A DNA stretch of 7,326 bases from Phycisphaerales bacterium. Lineage in GTDB: Bacteria > Planctomycetota > Phycisphaerae > Phycisphaerales > UBA1924. Each line of letters starts with the position of its first letter. Within the stretch, counting starts at the first letter, position 1. Under the pieces are notes generated by a model that made no database searches, was not told the origin of the DNA, and saw nothing but the letters and a program-made list of their open reading frames with translations. The position numbers were made by a program, and so were the translations under genes. Shown one piece after another: positions 1-6,333 of the stretch. Location of the stretch: the NCBI GenBank assembly GCA_029260335.1, contig JAJDDL010000423.1, positions 1 through 7,326 on the forward strand. The letters run 5' to 3'.

Positions 1-80
1 CCGATGACCACCAGGCTGAACATCGCCATGCGATTGCGCCGGAACTTGCCCACGCCACGGGATGCAAAGAACCGTTTCAT
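1..80 (-). CDS. oppC: ABC importer permease, OppC/DppC type (N-terminal fragment)
   Basis: Only the first 26 codons are in the window; the gene continues beyond base 1. The translation starts MKRFFASRGVGKFRRNRMAM and runs on into a hydrophobic stretch (FSLVVI). This is the typical beginning of an OppC/DppC permease: a short basic cytoplasmic segment with an F-R-R-N-R motif before the first membrane helix. The ATG (80-78) overlaps the stop of the upstream permease by one base (TGATG), so the two are probably translationally coupled. A GAGG (92-89) lies 8 bases before the ATG and supports this start. By family knowledge it would pair with the OppB-type protein to form the membrane channel of a peptide-type importer. 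Position in the operon is the strongest argument, since the visible protein is too short to be decisive alone. Confidence 0.85.
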   Translation of the reverse strand, partial: MKRFFASRGVGKFRRNRMAMFSLVVI

Positions 81-1078
81 CACGAGAGCCTCACTCTCGG
101 ATCAACCAGCGCGTAGAGCACGTCGGTCAGGATAACCGTGATGATCACAAACGCGGCAAAGACCGACACGGTCGCCTGCACAACCGGAAAGTCCTTGGAG
201 TTGATCGCATCAATCATCGTGCGGCCCATGCCGGGAATCGAGAAGTAGTACTCGACCAGGATCGACCCGCCGATCAGGAACGGCAGTGAGATCATCACTC
301 GCGTCACGATCGGGATCAGCGCGTTCTTGAGCATGTGCACGAACATGATCTTCTTGGAACTTGCGCCCTTGGCCAGCGCCGTCGTGATGTAGTCCCGCGT
401 GCACTCCTCGACCATGACCGCGCGATAGAAACGCGTGTCGTAGCCCATCGCGACGACCACGCCGATGATCACCGGGAGCATGCAGTACTTGACCCAGTTC
501 ATGGGATTCAAGAGCCCAGCAGAACTCTCACCCTCAAGTGGTCCGATGACCGGCTCGTAGCCCTGGATCTCAAAGGGCAGCACGCCCATCTCCTGGCTTA
601 GCACCGACGCCCCGAAGTATTGCCCGATGATGATGTAGACCAGATAGCTCACGCTCATCCCGAGCACCGCCAGGATCATCAGACCTCGATCCAGCCATCG
701 CCCGCGGTTGAACGAACAGACCAGGCCAATCGCAATCGAGATCGTCGCGGTGATCGCAAGCGAGGGCAGCGTGATCATCAGCGTCGGGGGGATCGCCTTG
801 CGGATCATCTCACCCACGGGCACGCTCTGGTCCCAGCTGCGCTGCTCAAAGCTGAGCGTGAGCACGTCCTTGACCAGGATGTAGTACTGGGTCAGGAACG
901 GCTTGTCCAAACCCATGTCCGTGCGGATGAGCTCGATCTGCTCGGGCGTTGGATTCTTGCCGAGCTTGACCATGATCGCCGAGTCGACATTGACCCGGAG
1001 CATGAGCATCACGACCAGCAAGATCGAGAGGTAGAGCGGGATGTAGTACAGCACACGCCGTACGAGATAGGCCCACAT
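80..1078 (-). CDS. oppB: ABC importer permease, OppB/DppB type
   Basis: A 332-residue inner-membrane permease, the usual family length. It opens with the family start MWAYLVRRVLYYIP and a first membrane helix at about residues 9-28. Further hydrophobic segments lie at about 98-121, 132-156, 199-213, 258-276 and 302-325. The cytoplasmic EAA loop that contacts the ATPase is clear at about 222-256, with ALAKGAS (234-240) and HMLKNALIPIVT (248-259). The end, ALVDPRVRLS, matches the Y-x-L-x-DPR-x-R ending of OppB proteins. A GGAGGA (1095-1090) sits 11 bases before the ATG. The gene begins 47 bases after the solute-binding protein stops and overlaps the next permease by one base, so the three are one operon. 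Substrate (peptide, dipeptide, nickel or sugar) cannot be read from the permease; the symbol denotes family only. Confidence 0.95.
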   Translation of the reverse strand: MWAYLVRRVLYYIPLYLSILLVVMLMLRVNVDSAIMVKLGKNPTPEQIELIRTDMGLDKPFLTQYYILVKDVLTLSFEQRSWDQSVPVGEMIRKAIPPTLMITLPSLAITATISIAIGLVCSFNRGRWLDRGLMILAVLGMSVSYLVYIIIGQYFGASVLSQEMGVLPFEIQGYEPVIGPLEGESSAGLLNPMNWVKYCMLPVIIGVVVAMGYDTRFYRAVMVEECTRDYITTALAKGASSKKIMFVHMLKNALIPIVTRVMISLPFLIGGSILVEYYFSIPGMGRTMIDAINSKDFPVVQATVSVFAAFVIITVILTDVLYALVDPRVRLS

Positions 1079-1125
1079 TGCCGGTCAGGTCCTCCGAACG
1101 AATGGCACGACTGAGGGGAGTTGTA

Positions 1126-2922
1126 TTACCGCCGCTTCGAATCGTCCACGTCCAGGAACTTAAACCAGGAGTAGTAGCGTTCGGTCGGACGGCAGTTCAA
1201 GAGCCACTCGTTGATGGTGTAGTGCCGCTCACGGGCCATCGACCCGATATAAGGCACGTCCTCCAGGAGCATGTCCCGCATCTGCTCGTAGATCGCTGTC
1301 CGCTCTTCGCCCGGACTCATGGTCAGAATCCGCTCGTACAGGGCGTCGTACTCGGCCCTCTTGTAGTTGTAGTGGTTGGCCCCTGGCGCCTCGTTGGGGC
1401 CATAAAACAGCGCAAGGTTGTTCTCACCATCGGGGTAATCACTGCTCCAGGCGAAGCTGAAGATCGGCGCGTTCTTCTTGTTGACCGACTCGATAAGCGT
1501 CGAGAAATCAACCAGTTGGACATCCAGCCGCACGCCGATGCGCGCTAACTGCCGTTCCATGAGTTCGGTCTGCTCGGGAGAGTTTCCACCCCGGTTCGCC
1601 AGGTACTTGATCGGCGCGAGCCCCTCGCCATTGGGGTAGCCGGCTTCGTTCATCTTCTGACGGGCAAGAGCGAGGTTCGGCCCTTGATACGCGCCCGCGG
1701 CTCGTCCATCCTCGGGATGGCCATCCAGCCCGGGGGGGATTGGACCGTCGTACACGACGTTGAGACCGGAATAGAACGTCTCATTGAACTCATTGAGATC
1801 CATAGCCAAGCTGATCGCCTGACGGAGTGCCTTGGCCTTCTCGCCGTACCCACCCACGACCGGATCTTCCATGTTGAACCCGCGGAAGATGAAGTCCAGC
1901 AGGCGGTCTGAGTGCCCCGAAACGCCCCGAGCGCTCTGGTCAGGAAGCAACTCCTTGGTCCGCTTGTCAAAGGCCTGGGGGAAGAACTCGTCGGGCACCT
2001 GGGTGTAGCCAATGTTGCCCGCCTGGAACTCAAGCCACATCGGCTGGTCCTGGGGGAACATCATAAACTCCAGGCGATCCACAAACGGCACTTGCTTGCC
2101 CGCCGGCCTGTGCAGCCGCCGACGACGATCCTCGGAACTCCACTCATCTCGAGCGGGGTAGTACACGTCGTGATACTTCGGATTGGCAACCAGAGCCATG
2201 TCCTTCTTGGGCGTCCAGGACTCGAACACAAACGGGCCGGTGCCGACAGGATGGCGGAAGAAATCGTCCCCGAACGTATCCACAGCTTCATGAGCGACAA
2301 TCGACGTCTGGAACATCCCCAGGACGTAGTTGAAGCGATAGACCGGCTGGGTCAGTTCAATCTCAAACTCAAGATCGCTGATCTTGCGAAAGCCCTCAAC
2401 CGGGGCGCTGTAATCGAACTCAGCCGCGGCATTCTGCTCGTCCTTGAACTCATTGAAGCCCAGGATGGTGTCCTTCACGAGCCACCAGTTCTCAAGCTCA
2501 TATTCCTCGTCGGCGAGCCGCTTGAGCGAATAGAACACGTCGTCGGCCGTGATTGCGCGGGTCCGCGAGCCGTCGAAGATCGGCTCCTTGGCGAACTCAT
2601 TCGGGTACGTGTAGGGGTCGTAGAACAGCACGCCAGGCTTGAGGTGGAAATGCCACGTCTTGCCGTTGTCGGGGCTCGTGGGCATCTCCGTCAAGAGCAG
2701 CGGCTCATACTTCAGCGGATCGGTGTACTTGTTGGTCAGCAGGGTCTCATAGATCTGCACGCACGCCATGTTGTCGTAGGTGGTGGAGCCTTCGACCGGG
2801 TCCAGGCTCTTGGGCCCGTCAGTCCGGATCGGCAACTGGAGCACCTTCTGGGCCATTGCCGGGGCTGCCAGCACCGAGCACAGAACCCCACTGATGATCA
2901 ACGAGTGTCCGATCCGTCGCAT
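1126..2922 (-). CDS. Exported solute-binding protein, family 5 (peptide-type ABC importer)
   Basis: A 598-residue extracytoplasmic binding protein (SBP_bac_5), the ligand receptor of the importer whose permeases follow it. The frame is open upstream to 3342, but the real start is the ATG at 2922-2920: an AGGAGG (2934-2929) lies 6 bases before it and a signal peptide begins there. The signal has MRR, a hydrophobic core at 8-20 and a signal peptidase I site APAMA|Q after residue 24. The only nearby cysteine (C15, in GVLC) does not form a lipobox, so the protein is probably periplasmic and soluble. Family marks are SLDP (39-42), PVGTGPFVFESW (225-236), VPFVDRLEF (278-286), the LRQAISLAMD region (366-375) and WSSDYPDGENNLALFYG (492-508). 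An Arg-rich insert (RRRR, 266-269) follows the YYPARDEW segment. It is first in the operon, as is common. The ligand cannot be assigned from sequence. Confidence 0.95.
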   Translation of the reverse strand: MRRIGHSLIISGVLCSVLAAPAMAQKVLQLPIRTDGPKSLDPVEGSTTYDNMACVQIYETLLTNKYTDPLKYEPLLLTEMPTSPDNGKTWHFHLKPGVLFYDPYTYPNEFAKEPIFDGSRTRAITADDVFYSLKRLADEEYELENWWLVKDTILGFNEFKDEQNAAAEFDYSAPVEGFRKISDLEFEIELTQPVYRFNYVLGMFQTSIVAHEAVDTFGDDFFRHPVGTGPFVFESWTPKKDMALVANPKYHDVYYPARDEWSSEDRRRRLHRPAGKQVPFVDRLEFMMFPQDQPMWLEFQAGNIGYTQVPDEFFPQAFDKRTKELLPDQSARGVSGHSDRLLDFIFRGFNMEDPVVGGYGEKAKALRQAISLAMDLNEFNETFYSGLNVVYDGPIPPGLDGHPEDGRAAGAYQGPNLALARQKMNEAGYPNGEGLAPIKYLANRGGNSPEQTELMERQLARIGVRLDVQLVDFSTLIESVNKKNAPIFSFAWSSDYPDGENNLALFYGPNEAPGANHYNYKRAEYDALYERILTMSPGEERTAIYEQMRDMLLEDVPYIGSMARERHYTINEWLLNCRPTERYYSWFKFLDVDDSKRR

Positions 2923-2928
2923 ACCGAT

Positions 2929-2934
2929 CCTCCT
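2929..2934 (-). promoter_or_regulatory. Ribosome binding site of the solute-binding protein
   Basis: AGGAGG on the minus strand, 6 bases before the ATG at 2922. It decides the start of the binding protein, whose open frame otherwise reaches 420 bases further upstream. The signal peptide beginning at the same ATG agrees. Confidence 0.85.
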
Positions 2935-2941
2935 GTATTCT

Positions 2942-2959
2942 GCCCTGCCAAGCCAGGGC
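2942..2959. promoter_or_regulatory. Inverted repeat in the leader of the importer operon
   Basis: GCCCTG (2942-2947) and CAGGGC (2954-2959) are perfect 6-base arms around a 6-base centre (CCAAGC). The repeat lies in the 247-base gap between the divergent binding-protein and Dabb-lipoprotein genes, 20 bases upstream of the binding-protein ATG and just before its ribosome binding site. It could be an operator or a small leader hairpin affecting translation. There is no T-run to make it a terminator. A 6-base arm can occur by chance in GC-rich DNA, so the call is weak. I see no convincing -35/-10 pair in the rest of the gap. Confidence 0.25.
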
Positions 2960-3169
2960 TCGCCAACCAATGTCGCCTGGCGGCATTCCCGCGTGCCTCG
3001 CGAGATCGCGATGGTAGCGGCATGCCCTCGCGGACGCCAAACAACGCCCCAAGAGCCAACCGAATCCAGCCAGCCACTATTCATAGGGCCATGGAAACCC
3101 CTGGTTTCGGATCTGCCGGTCCAAACTCGACAGAATCCCTTACGCACGGATCTGGGGTATGTTGTGGCG

Positions 3170-3553
3170 ATGCCAAAGTCTTTGCCCTCTGCCGTTATGC
3201 TCTGCCTGTCGGTTGGCTCCCTGGTCGGGTGCTCGAGCAATCCCGCGGGCCCTTCGATAAGCCATGTCGTGCTCATCTCGCTCCAGGACCAGAGCGAAGC
3301 CGAGGCCTTGCTCGCCGATTGCGATCGGCTGCTGGTGCCCATCCCGAGCGTGACGACCTACGCCGCCGGCGACCACATCGACACCGGTCGCGGCACGGTC
3401 CAGAGCGACTACGACGTGGGCCTGGTGATCGGATTCGACTCCCCTGAGGGGTACGCCACCTACGTGGACCATCCCCGGCATGTCGAACTCGTCGAAACAT
3501 GGGGGCCCAAGTTCTCGTCGATTCGGGTGTATGACATCCACGACCCGCAGTAG
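3170..3553 (+). CDS. Lipoprotein with a Dabb (dimeric alpha/beta barrel) domain
   Basis: A 127-residue protein from the ATG at 3170. Residues 1-21 form a lipoprotein signal: MPKS, a hydrophobic core, and the lipobox LVGC with C21 as the expected lipidated residue. The rest is a single Dabb domain. The first strand carries the family His (HVVLISL, 32-38), followed by a helix with EAEALLADCDRLL and the PIPSV turn (58-61). The second half has YDVGLVIGFDSPEGYATYVD (81-100) and HPRHVELVE (101-109), and the last strand is IRVYDIHD. Dabb domains dimerise into a small barrel. Known members include stress-responsive proteins and some small enzymes, so the reaction or ligand is not predictable. An in-frame GTG at 3164, with GGGG 6 bases before it, is an alternative start adding two residues. 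The gene is divergent from the importer operon and 104 bases before the next gene. Confidence 0.85.
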   Translation: MPKSLPSAVMLCLSVGSLVGCSSNPAGPSISHVVLISLQDQSEAEALLADCDRLLVPIPSVTTYAAGDHIDTGRGTVQSDYDVGLVIGFDSPEGYATYVDHPRHVELVETWGPKFSSIRVYDIHDPQ

Positions 3554-3657
3554 TTCATCCACCATCCACCCCCAATCTGCAAGGCGACACCATCGATTCG
3601 ACCTGAGCGATGCCGTTGTCGCCCATGCTTCGTTTCGCCGGTGTATCCTGCTCGCAC

Positions 3658-4743
3658 ATGAGCACGATCACGCCGGCACGGACGCCAGCGCTGACCAAAG
3701 GCCTTGTCTCCTTTGGCGGTTGCGACTACCTGGGACTCTCCAAGAGACCCGAGGTCATCGAAGCGCTGCGAACACACGCTCTCGAACACGGCGTGAGTTC
3801 CTCGGCTTCACGCACGACCACCGGAAATCGCCCCCCCCACGACAGCCTGGAACGCACGATCGCAAACTTTGTGCGCACAGACGCGGCCATCCTGCTCCCC
3901 GAGGGCTACATGGCAAACCTCGCGCTGTGCCAATCCCTTGTGCGAACACATCCGATCGCACTCATCGACGAACGCGCACATTCCAGCGTGCACAACGCGG
4001 CATTCGCAGCCGACATGAAGGTGCAGACCTTCTCCCACATGGATCCGAGTGCCGCGCGTGTCTTGATCGAATCGCATCGAGAGCCAGTCGCCATCATGAC
4101 CGACGGTGTCTTCACAGCCGACGGGTCAGTCGCTCCCAGCCATGCCTTGCTAATGGCACTGCGCCCCACCGATCGCCTTGTGCTCGATGACTGCCACGCC
4201 CTCGGCGTCCTCGGTGCCCAGGGCCGAGGATCGTGCGAGCACTGGAAAATGGACGATCCCCGCATCATCGTCACCAGCACCCTCGCCAAGGGCCTGGGCT
4301 GCTACGGCGGATTCGTCGCGGGCACACGAGACCTTGTGGAGAGCATCTCATCCTACAGCTCGGCGTACATCTGCACGACGCCTATCCCGCCGGCGGTCGC
4401 CTGCGCAAGCGAGCGGGCGTTGCAACTGGTGTTGGAAGAGCCATCGCTGATCGCTCGCTTAGCCGAGCGATCCGAGCAACTCATCGGTGGGCTTGTTCGA
4501 CTCGGGTTTACGCAACCGCGCACGACTGCGACCCCGATCGCGGCGATTGCGCTGGAAGATTCCAGAATGGACGCCCTCGCTGCTCGGCTTGCAGAGCGTG
4601 GTCTTGATGTGCCGCTCATCCGTTATCCGGGCGGGCCGGCACCCCGCTATTTCCGTGTTTCGGTTTCTGCGAACCACACCGCAGGCCAAATCGATAATCT
4701 GCTCGCTTGCCTGGAAGCCGAGGTCAGCGTCGCTCGATCGTGA
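3658..4743 (+). CDS. bioF: PLP-dependent alpha-oxoamine synthase (BioF/KBL group), likely 8-amino-7-oxononanoate synthase
   Basis: A 361-residue fold-type I PLP enzyme from the ATG at 3658. Family members condense an amino acid with an acyl-CoA and lose CO2; BioF makes 8-amino-7-oxononanoate in biotin synthesis. Marks, compared with E. coli BioF: DYLGLS (23-28), SSSASRTTTGNRPPHDSLE (47-65), DERAHSS with the cofactor-stacking His at 108, DDCHALGVLG with D177 and H180, GAQGRGSC (186-193), and TSTLAKGLG with the Schiff-base Lys at 211. The C-terminal domain ends with a YFRVSVSANHT strand, as in the family. GRGSC favours BioF over KBL, but other acyl-CoA condensing relatives remain possible, and no bio genes adjoin. 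The N-terminus is about 20-25 residues shorter than in E. coli BioF. In-frame ATGs at 3610 and 3625 would lengthen it, but their 16 residues do not resemble the family. No Shine-Dalgarno sequence is visible. Eight Cs (3831-3838) leave the frame intact. Confidence 0.88.
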   Translation: MSTITPARTPALTKGLVSFGGCDYLGLSKRPEVIEALRTHALEHGVSSSASRTTTGNRPPHDSLERTIANFVRTDAAILLPEGYMANLALCQSLVRTHPIALIDERAHSSVHNAAFAADMKVQTFSHMDPSAARVLIESHREPVAIMTDGVFTADGSVAPSHALLMALRPTDRLVLDDCHALGVLGAQGRGSCEHWKMDDPRIIVTSTLAKGLGCYGGFVAGTRDLVESISSYSSAYICTTPIPPAVACASERALQLVLEEPSLIARLAERSEQLIGGLVRLGFTQPRTTATPIAAIALEDSRMDALAARLAERGLDVPLIRYPGGPAPRYFRVSVSANHTAGQIDNLLACLEAEVSVARS

Positions 4744-4758
4744 TCTTCTTTCGAACGC

Positions 4759-5394
4759 TCAAGCCGAGACGGTGGTGAGCCCCACGCCATCCAGCAGCGG
4801 CTTCCACCGGCGTTGCTTGCTTGAGGCCAGCGCGTGCTGAGCACCGCTGTACCACCAACAGGTCTCGACCGCGACCGCAAGATCCGCCGCCAGCTCAGCG
4901 AGCTGACGATCGGTGAAATCGATCAAGGGCGTCAGGATCCGGATATCCGAAGCCGAGTCGCTCCCGGCGTCGAGCAATGCGAGCCGGGCACAAAACAGAG
5001 CCCGATCCATGCGTTCCGCGATGTCGTCGAGATCGGGCCATTCGTCGGCTTCGGTACCGCCCGGCTGGATGGCCCAGGTAACGGTCTGGACGCCAATTGC
5101 CAGGGCCTGTGCCGCACATTCGAGCAGCAGCCGGGTCTCGCGCTGAGAAGGCGTCTCTGGAGACTCCGCTTCGGCTCTGACGGGCGATTCGCCAAACGAG
5201 AGCCCGAGCAGCGTCGAGATCGCTCGCATGGAGTTTCGGCGGGCCTCGTCGGTCTCATCGCCGGTGGGCACAAACCACGCGATCGTGGTCGGTGGCTCGC
5301 TTCGGGTCTCGGCTTTCTTGGCTGCTTGGGTGCAAGCCACGAGGCTCGAGAGCCCGCCATCGCAGATAATCAGTACATCGCCGTCCTGGCTCAT
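4759..5394 (-). CDS. QueC-like PP-loop protein with degenerate motifs
   Basis: A 211-residue protein from the ATG at 5394 (MSQDGDVLIICDGG). QueC uses ATP to convert 7-carboxy-7-deazaguanine to preQ0 in the queuosine pathway. Three segments align in order with QueC. An N-terminal strand plus loop, ICDGGLSSLVAC (10-21), sits where QueC has SGGxDS. A middle segment, EADEWPDLDDIAERM (115-129), matches the E-x-D-x-x-YPDCRDEF region. RILTPLIDFTDRQLAELA (152-169) matches the T/P-L-x-x-x-x-K-AE segment. The end, ETCWWYSG (177-184), matches the first zinc-cysteine region, but the following three cysteines are absent (HALASSKQRR). The PP-loop is changed at its first Ser and its Asp. Activity as QueC is therefore doubtful; it may be a diverged paralogue with another role. 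It converges with the BioF-like gene (15 bases between stops) and is divergent from the sirtuin. A GTG at 5400 would add two residues. No Shine-Dalgarno sequence is visible. Confidence 0.7.
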   Translation of the reverse strand: MSQDGDVLIICDGGLSSLVACTQAAKKAETRSEPPTTIAWFVPTGDETDEARRNSMRAISTLLGLSFGESPVRAEAESPETPSQRETRLLLECAAQALAIGVQTVTWAIQPGGTEADEWPDLDDIAERMDRALFCARLALLDAGSDSASDIRILTPLIDFTDRQLAELAADLAVAVETCWWYSGAQHALASSKQRRWKPLLDGVGLTTVSA

Positions 5395-5465
5395 GGGCAC
5401 ATGATACCGGGGTGCGGTCGTCGGCGCTGGACCGACATCAAGGCTGAAGAGATTCAGATTGTGCC

Positions 5466-5473
5466 AAGGGAGG
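5466..5473 (+). promoter_or_regulatory. Ribosome binding site of the sirtuin
   Basis: AAGGGAGG, 6 bases before the GTG at 5480. It sets the sirtuin start at this GTG rather than the in-frame TTG at 5459, which has no comparable site before it. Confidence 0.8.
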
Positions 5474-5479
5474 CTTGCC

Positions 5480-6268
5480 GTGGATCAGAACACCATCGAC
5501 GAAATCTCAAGTGCCTTGCGAGATGCTCGCTCCGTGGTGGTGATCACCGGCGCGGGCGTAAGTGCCGAGAGCGAGATTCCGACATTTCGCGATGCAATGG
5601 AAGGACTGTGGAAGAGCTTTGATCCGATGAAACTTGCGACGCCTGAGGCCTTCGATGCTGATCCAGAAATGGTGACGCGTTGGTACGATTTTCGGCGGAC
5701 CATGTGCCTAGAGGCGATTCCCAACCCTGGCCACATCGCGTTGGCTCGGATGCAAGACGAGATCGAATCGCGAGGCGGCTCGTTCACGCTGCTCACGCAG
5801 AACGTGGATCGTCTGCACCAACGGGCCGGCAGCCGGGACGTGGTCGAGTTGCATGGCTCGATCATGGTGTGGCGGTGTGTAGAGACCGGACGCCAGCACG
5901 TAGACCTGCCGGCACCGTTCAAGGAGTTCCCGCCCAGGACATCCGAGGGAACGATGCTGCGCCCGGATGTCGTTTGGTTTGGTGAATCCCTGCCCGAGGC
6001 GGCGCTTGATCGGGCGTTTGAAGCCTCCAGCGCGTGCGATATGTTCTTTTCTGTGGGCACCAGTGCCGTGGTCTATCCCGCGGCGGGGTTCGTTGATCTT
6101 GCTCGCCAGTGCGGAGCAAAGACTGTCGAGGTGAATCGGGACGAGACCGCAATCAGCGGGGGCGTGGATTGGCCGCTCCGGGGGGCATCGGGGGAAGCTC
6201 TGCCACGACTAGTTTCCTTCGCGTTTGATCAGGATGAAGTCCGAGAGGAGGGCTCGGCCTTTGAATGA
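5480..6268 (+). CDS. cobB: Class III sirtuin (CobB/SIRT5-type NAD-dependent protein deacylase), zinc site mostly lost
   Basis: A 262-residue cytoplasmic Sir2 enzyme that removes acyl groups from lysine using NAD+. The start is GTG, chosen for its strong ribosome binding site. NAD-binding and catalytic marks are complete: GAGVSAESEIPTFRD (24-38), TQNVDRLHQRAG (106-117), catalytic His 125 in ELHGS, RPDVVWFGE (161-169), GTSAVVYPAAGF (193-204) and VEVNRDET (216-223). WYDFRR contains Y69 and R72, the Y-x-x-R pair that binds succinyl or malonyl groups in class III sirtuins, so desuccinylase/demalonylase activity is likely. The zinc-ribbon module is unusual. C133 (VWRC) is the only cysteine left; the second pair, usually near P-x-C-x-x-C-G before the LRPDVVWFGE strand, reads PPRTSEGTM. 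The gene is divergent from the QueC-like gene, with 85 bases between starts. No partner acetyltransferase or acyl-CoA synthetase is next to it. Confidence 0.93.
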   Translation: MDQNTIDEISSALRDARSVVVITGAGVSAESEIPTFRDAMEGLWKSFDPMKLATPEAFDADPEMVTRWYDFRRTMCLEAIPNPGHIALARMQDEIESRGGSFTLLTQNVDRLHQRAGSRDVVELHGSIMVWRCVETGRQHVDLPAPFKEFPPRTSEGTMLRPDVVWFGESLPEAALDRAFEASSACDMFFSVGTSAVVYPAAGFVDLARQCGAKTVEVNRDETAISGGVDWPLRGASGEALPRLVSFAFDQDEVREEGSAFE

Positions 6269-6269
6269 G

Positions 6270-6292
6270 AAAAACGGGCCAAGTGGCCCGTT
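6270..6292 (-). terminator. Rho-independent terminator of the beta-repeat gene, possibly bidirectional
   Basis: AACGGGCC (6273-6280) and GGCCCGTT (6285-6292) are perfect 8-base arms around the 4-base loop AAGT. Read on the minus strand, the GC-rich stem runs into TTTTT (6274-6270) followed by CTC, a canonical U-tract. It thus ends transcription of the gene whose stop is at 6334. On the plus strand it directly follows the sirtuin stop (6266-6268), but only TTGATAG follows the stem, so termination there would be weaker. Confidence 0.85.
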
Positions 6293-6333
6293 GATAGGTG
6301 AGTTGTGTGAAAGCTATTCAGGACGCGGGAGCA

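Noticed and set aside
2780..3169. Upstream extension of the Dabb lipoprotein to give 257 residues.
   Set aside because: It would overlap the start of the divergent binding-protein gene and place the lipobox in mid-protein. The signal peptide defines a start at 3170 (or 3164).
2923..3342. Upstream extension of the solute-binding protein to give 738 residues.
   Set aside because: The extra 140 residues have no domain character and would bury the signal peptide. The ATG at 2922 has an AGGAGG at ideal spacing, and the extension overlaps the divergent lipoprotein gene.
1912..3447. A 511-codon open frame on the plus strand across the solute-binding protein gene.
   Set aside because: It is antisense to a gene with signal peptide, ribosome binding site and family motifs. 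Its translation is Arg/His/Leu-rich without recognisable domains, as expected for a shadow frame in GC-rich DNA.
3831..3838. Run of eight C in the BioF-like gene as a possible frameshift site.
   Set aside because: The frame is intact on both sides, and the residues it encodes (NRPPH) fit the family pattern before the conserved HxxLE.
4744..4758. Possible terminator between the convergent BioF-like and QueC-like genes.
   Set aside because: Only 15 bases separate the stops, and no inverted repeat with a T-run is visible in or next to the gap.
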